Shown: piece by piece, positions 6,761-9,125 of the stretch
How the letters are laid out: the number at the start of each line of letters is the position of its first letter
How positions within the stretch are numbered: the stretch's first letter is position 1
Origin: Planctomycetaceae bacterium
Lineage (GTDB): Bacteria > Planctomycetota > Planctomycetia > Pirellulales > Thermoguttaceae
DNA: 9,125 nucleotides
NCBI GenBank assembly: GCA_003532715.1
Contig: DOEZ01000580.1
Span: forward strand, 1 to 9,125
Direction: 5' to 3'
Position numbers and translations under genes: made by a program
Notes under the pieces: generated by a model
Told to the model about the DNA's origin: nothing
The model's database searches: none
Seen by the model: the letters and a program-made list of their open reading frames with translations, nothing else

Positions 6761-7477
6761 TTATGTCTTCGCTTCGAGCACACGAAATCGCAGGCCGTTG
6801 ATCGGCGCTCCGCCGTTGTGAAACAGGACGCCTCGGTAGGCGAAGTCGGAAATCTCCAGATGGGTGTGGCCGAAGTAGACGTTCGCGACGCCGGTCGAGG
6901 GGCCTTCGCCGATATCATCGAGGTAGGCAAGGATGCGACGGGCGACCGTTTGTTTGCGCCGCGCGAACTCGACCAGCGGCTTGTGCATCTTCTTCTCGAT
7001 CGCGAAGTCGTAGAGCCGGTTGGCCAGCAAGCCGCGCGGTTTTCGGTTCAAACCTCGCGAACGGCGGTCGGCCAGTTTTTGGGCGGTGGTTTTCCGGTCC
7101 GCCACGTCGCCGTGCAGAAAGACGCTTCGACCGAGCCGGAGGTAGTACGGATACCACATGAAGTTGTCGAGCCGCGATTCAAGGTGATCGAGCCGTTCGA
7201 GAAACGGTTCGTGGTAGTCGTGGTTGCCCAGGACGAAGTGGAACCGGCACGCGGGGCAAGCCGCCGCCAGATCGTGCAGCCAGTGGACGGCCCGGGTCAC
7301 CGTCTCTTCCCCGCTGGCCATCGTGCTCCAGCGGAAATCGAAAATGTCGCCGCCGAGGACAAACGCCGCGGCATGGGCCGCCTTGCGGCCGACCTCGTCG
7401 AGATACCGATGCTCCTGCGAGCGACTTGAAAAAATATGCAAATCGGAAACAAAATAGGTCTTTTTCGCGGTTTCCAT
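6761..7477 (-). CDS. Calcineurin-like metallophosphoesterase, LpxH-type
   Basis: A 238-residue protein with the full metal-binding set of the calcineurin-like fold in order: SDLH (D12, H14), GGDIFD (D44), GNHD (N85, H86), LHGD (H122) and GHTH (H204, H206). The spacing matches UDP-2,3-diacylglucosamine pyrophosphatase LpxH, a step of lipid A synthesis that hydrolyses UDP-2,3-diacylglucosamine to lipid X and UMP. Length is also close to LpxH (about 240). Related phosphoesterases of unknown substrate share these motifs, so lipid A synthesis is not proved here. No signal peptide or membrane helix is seen, so it is probably cytoplasmic. The ATG at 7475-7477 has no good ribosome-binding site. It is the first gene of a minus-strand run and lies 122 bases before the hydrolase-like gene. 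Confidence 0.85.
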   Translation of the reverse strand: METAKKTYFVSDLHIFSSRSQEHRYLDEVGRKAAHAAAFVLGGDIFDFRWSTMASGEETVTRAVHWLHDLAAACPACRFHFVLGNHDYHEPFLERLDHLESRLDNFMWYPYYLRLGRSVFLHGDVADRKTTAQKLADRRSRGLNRKPRGLLANRLYDFAIEKKMHKPLVEFARRKQTVARRILAYLDDIGEGPSTGVANVYFGHTHLEISDFAYRGVLFHNGGAPINGLRFRVLEAKT

Positions 7478-7545
7478 TCCAGAACTCGAGTGAACCGAAT
7501 TGGTTGCCCAGACATTTCTCGACTGCGGCCGGAGCCCATTGGTGT

Positions 7546-7554
7546 ATCATAGCA
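7546..7554 (-). promoter_or_regulatory. Candidate extended -10 promoter for the phosphoesterase gene
   Basis: Read on the minus strand the bases are TGCTATGAT: an extended -10 TG plus a TATGAT box matching TATAAT at five of six positions. It would start a transcript about 60 bases before the ATG at 7477. The -35 position (TAGAAT with 17-base spacing) is poor, as is common for extended -10 promoters. Confidence 0.35.
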
Positions 7555-7592
7555 GTTGCATAAAGGGTATTCTACAGGAAGACGGACTGACG

Positions 7593-7607
7593 GGGGGAGC
7601 GTCCCCC
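7593..7607. repeat. Short GC hairpin in the divergent intergenic region
   Basis: GGGGGA (7593-7598) and TCCCCC (7602-7607) form a perfect 6-bp stem with a three-base loop. No T-tract follows on either strand, so it is not an evident terminator. Its role is unknown. Confidence 0.35.
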
Positions 7608-7667
7608 ATCGCGACCGCAACCATTGGGTCACGGGACTTTCGGAACTTTTTGGCGAATCGGCACGTC

Positions 7668-7691
7668 GAAATCCGGGTTAGCTCGGATTTC
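7668..7691. repeat. Perfect 8-bp inverted repeat, possible operator
   Basis: GAAATCCG (7668-7675) and CGGATTTC (7684-7691) are perfect inverted copies separated by eight bases, a spacing that could suit a dimeric DNA-binding protein or a hairpin. It lies 59 bases before the leader ATG at 7750 and about 10 bases before a -35-like TTGCCA (7703-7708) that has a TATCCC hexamer 17 bases further on. Regulatory function is inferred from symmetry and position only. Confidence 0.3.
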
Positions 7692-7725
7692 TCGCCAGAA
7701 ACTTGCCATGACAGCCGAGGGCGGC

Positions 7726-7782
7726 TATCCCACATGTCAGGCAAAATAAATGATTATCCCACATGTCAGGCAAAATAAATGA
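7726..7782 (+). repeat. 28-bp tandem duplication containing a ribosome-binding site and start codon
   Basis: The 28 bases at 7726-7753 recur exactly at 7755-7782 (period 29, one spacer base). Each copy carries the palindrome ACATGT, an AGG eight bases before an ATG, and the ATG itself (7750-7752 and 7779-7781). The second copy provides the start of the metallopeptidase gene. Only two copies exist and there is no spacer diversity, so it is not a CRISPR. Confidence 0.9.
7750..7782 (+). CDS. Ten-residue leader peptide overlapping the metallopeptidase start
   Basis: ATG at 7750 followed by MIIPHVRQNK and a TGA at 7780-7782 that overlaps the next ATG (7779-7781) as ATGA. It has its own AGG eight bases upstream. 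The frame exists because the start region was duplicated with a 29-base period, a non-multiple of three. If translated, it would couple translation to the metallopeptidase gene by termination-reinitiation, or it could reduce it. There is no run of one amino acid as in attenuators. Translation is inferred. Confidence 0.35.
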   Translation: MIIPHVRQNK

Positions 7783-8810
7783 GTCTGCTCAAAACACTCC
7801 GTCAACGAACCGCACGTTCCCGTTGGTCATTCGGAATCGTCGCTGTCGTCGCTTTGGTCATTATTGCGCTGGCCGTGGGCGGTCGCGCCGGCGATGGCGA
7901 TCGAGGATCGGCCCGTTCGGCTTCCGCCGCTTCGCGCCCCAATGGGCAAGACGCCGCGAATTCGGACCGACGAACGACGGGCACGAACGAACCGTCGCCC
8001 AGCCAGCCCGTCGGGGCCGAGACCTTCACGGCGGCCGACTATGCCCGGCACATCGCGACTCTGAAGAAGAAAACCCCGGCCGAGGGTTTCACCGTGGTCG
8101 TCGAGCCGCCCTTTGTCGTTATTGGCGACGAGTCGCCCGAAATGGTCCGGCGGCGAGCGCGGGACACGGTGAAGTGGGCCGTCGACTTGCTCAAGAAGAG
8201 CTATTTCAAGAAGGACCCGGACAAGATACTCGACATTTGGCTCTTCAAGGACCGTGAGAGCTACGAGAAGCACACCCAGGCCATCTTTGGAGCCAAGCCC
8301 GACACGCCTTATGGCTACTTCTCGCATGCCGACGGGGCACTGGTGATGAACATTGCCACGGGCGGCGGAACCTTGGTTCACGAGATCGTCCATCCGTTCG
8401 TTGCTTCGAATTTTCCCGCGTGTCCCTCGTGGTTCAACGAAGGGCTCGGCTCGCTCTACGAGCAGGCGAGCGAAAGGAACGGCCGAATCATCGGCCTGAC
8501 GAACTGGCGGCTGGCCGGTCTGCAGGAGGCGATCCGACGCGGTCGCGTGCCGTCGTTCAAGAGCCTTTGCTCGACCACCACTCGGCAGTTCTATGACGAG
8601 GATCGAGGCACGAACTACGCGCAAGCCCGCTACCTGTGCTACTACCTGCAAGAACACGGACTGCTGGAGCGTTTCTATCACCGTTTCCACCGGCGGCACA
8701 AGGTTGATCCGACGGGTTATGAAACGCTTGTCGAAGTGCTCGGCCGCGAGGACATGGACGCCTTCAAGAAGGAGTGGGAAGAATACGTGCTGAAACTGCG
8801 GTTCGAGTGA
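7779..8810 (+). CDS. Membrane-anchored HExxH metallopeptidase-like protein (DUF1570/gluzincin type)
   Basis: A 343-residue protein with a basic N terminus, one transmembrane helix at about 17-34 and a low-complexity Ser/Arg/Asn linker at about 40-80, so it is probably anchored with the rest outside the cytoplasm. The catalytic motif is HEIVH at 201-205 with a third zinc ligand E221 in WFNEGLGSLYEQ, sixteen residues after the second His, as in gluzincins. The layout, an alpha/beta region before HExxH and a helical end with YAQARYLCYYLQEHG at about 286-300, is that of the planctomycete-rich DUF1570/peptidase-MA-like group. Zinc and peptidase activity follow from the motif; the substrate is unknown. 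Translation starts inside the second copy of a duplicated start region. The gene ends 12 bases before the convergent dockerin/PEP-CTERM gene. Confidence 0.8.
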   Translation: MSLLKTLRQRTARSRWSFGIVAVVALVIIALAVGGRAGDGDRGSARSASAASRPNGQDAANSDRRTTGTNEPSPSQPVGAETFTAADYARHIATLKKKTPAEGFTVVVEPPFVVIGDESPEMVRRRARDTVKWAVDLLKKSYFKKDPDKILDIWLFKDRESYEKHTQAIFGAKPDTPYGYFSHADGALVMNIATGGGTLVHEIVHPFVASNFPACPSWFNEGLGSLYEQASERNGRIIGLTNWRLAGLQEAIRRGRVPSFKSLCSTTTRQFYDEDRGTNYAQARYLCYYLQEHGLLERFYHRFHRRHKVDPTGYETLVEVLGREDMDAFKKEWEEYVLKLRFE

Positions 8811-8822
8811 GGGCGAACCGTC

Positions 8823-9125
8823 TCACCGCTTTCCGAATCGTGCGGTCCACTCGCCATTCGGCCGAAGGGCTACCGCGAGAAGAAGGCCGGCAAGCAGAGC
8901 GAGTCCGCTAGGTTCGGGGATGGCCGCCGCCTCGGTCGCGGTGTGATTCCAGTTGGCCGCCAGAATCGAAGCATCGGTCGGGCCGACTCGTCCGTCGGCG
9001 TTGAAGTCGCCCATGGCCCACGTTGCGAGGCCCTCTCCCCAATGAGCGGCCACGATCCGCGCATCGGCATCATCGACGCGCCCGTCGGCATTCGCGTCCC
9101 CGGGAACCGTGGTGTACGCGACGAG
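8823..9125 (-). CDS. Dockerin-repeat, PEP-CTERM protein (3' end only; gene runs off the window)
   Basis: The last 100 codons of a minus-strand gene that stays open to the window edge; no start is in view. It shows two dockerin-type calcium loops, GDANADGRVDDADA and GDFNADGRVGPTDA, thirty residues apart, each with D-x-N-x-D-G and a final D at loop position 12, and each followed by a helix ending AA(H/N)W. After a short linker comes IPEPSGLALLAGLLLAVAL, then basic RPN and about ten more residues: the PEP-CTERM sorting signal, which in other bacteria directs processing by an exosortase. Planctomycete surface proteins often combine these two modules. The role of the missing N-terminal part is unknown. 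An internal GTG at 9051-9053 is not a real start, because the first dockerin loop lies upstream of it. Confidence 0.85.
   Translation of the reverse strand, partial: LVAYTTVPGDANADGRVDDADARIVAAHWGEGLATWAMGDFNADGRVGPTDASILAANWNHTATEAAAIPEPSGLALLAGLLLAVALRPNGEWTARFGKR

Noticed and set aside
7500..7778. Plus-strand frame of 92 codons in the divergent gap
   Set aside because: It runs through two hairpins and the duplicated start region, has no recognisable domain and no good ribosome-binding site.
7726..7782. Direct repeats as a possible CRISPR or attachment site
   Set aside because: Only two copies with one base between them and no associated cas or integrase gene; a local tandem duplication explains them.

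Overview
This is a GC-rich bacterial window that looks planctomycetal. Three things point there: a small membrane protein that begins with the N-terminal motif NPYESP, a cut-off gene at the right edge that joins two dockerin-type calcium loops to a PEP-CTERM tail, and a set of exported or membrane-anchored proteins of poorly known family. There are no tRNA, rRNA, CRISPR or insertion-sequence signals that I can support.

Layout. On the left, a rhomboid-type intramembrane protease gene (74-700, minus) is divergent from a two-gene plus-strand unit: a bitopic GspB/PilP-like secretion-pilus protein (1099-1611) and a secretin (from 1660). The secretin is the key feature. At about 2980-3018 its reading frame turns, without a stop, into the C-terminal third of the large subunit of carbamoyl-phosphate synthase (CarB) and ends at 3915. 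To the right is a minus-strand cluster, in transcription order: a calcineurin-like phosphoesterase of the LpxH type (6761-7477), a large secreted glycoside-hydrolase-like protein (4398-6638) and the NPYESP membrane protein (4048-4359). Divergent from it is a membrane-anchored HExxH metallopeptidase-like gene (7779-8810). The window ends in a convergent dockerin/PEP-CTERM gene (8823-9125, incomplete).

Main interpretation. The secretin lacks its C-terminal end and CarB lacks its first two thirds. The join lies exactly where the two families share the motif DGxxVVIGGI. Serine codon use also switches there: secretin part 9 TCC and 2 TCG, CarB part 0 TCC and 12 TCG, with the right-hand peptidase gene also TCG-dominated. 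The simplest reading is that 1 to about 3000 and about 3000 to 9125 come from two different genomes or loci joined through a short shared sequence, most likely an assembly chimera. A real recombination or gene fusion is less likely. Functional links should therefore not be drawn across about 3000.

I do not see a convincing new multi-gene system. The most unusual genuine-looking elements are a 28-bp tandem duplication of a ribosome-binding/start region, which creates a 10-codon leader peptide overlapping the start of the metallopeptidase gene, and the large secreted hydrolase-like protein that I cannot place in a named family.
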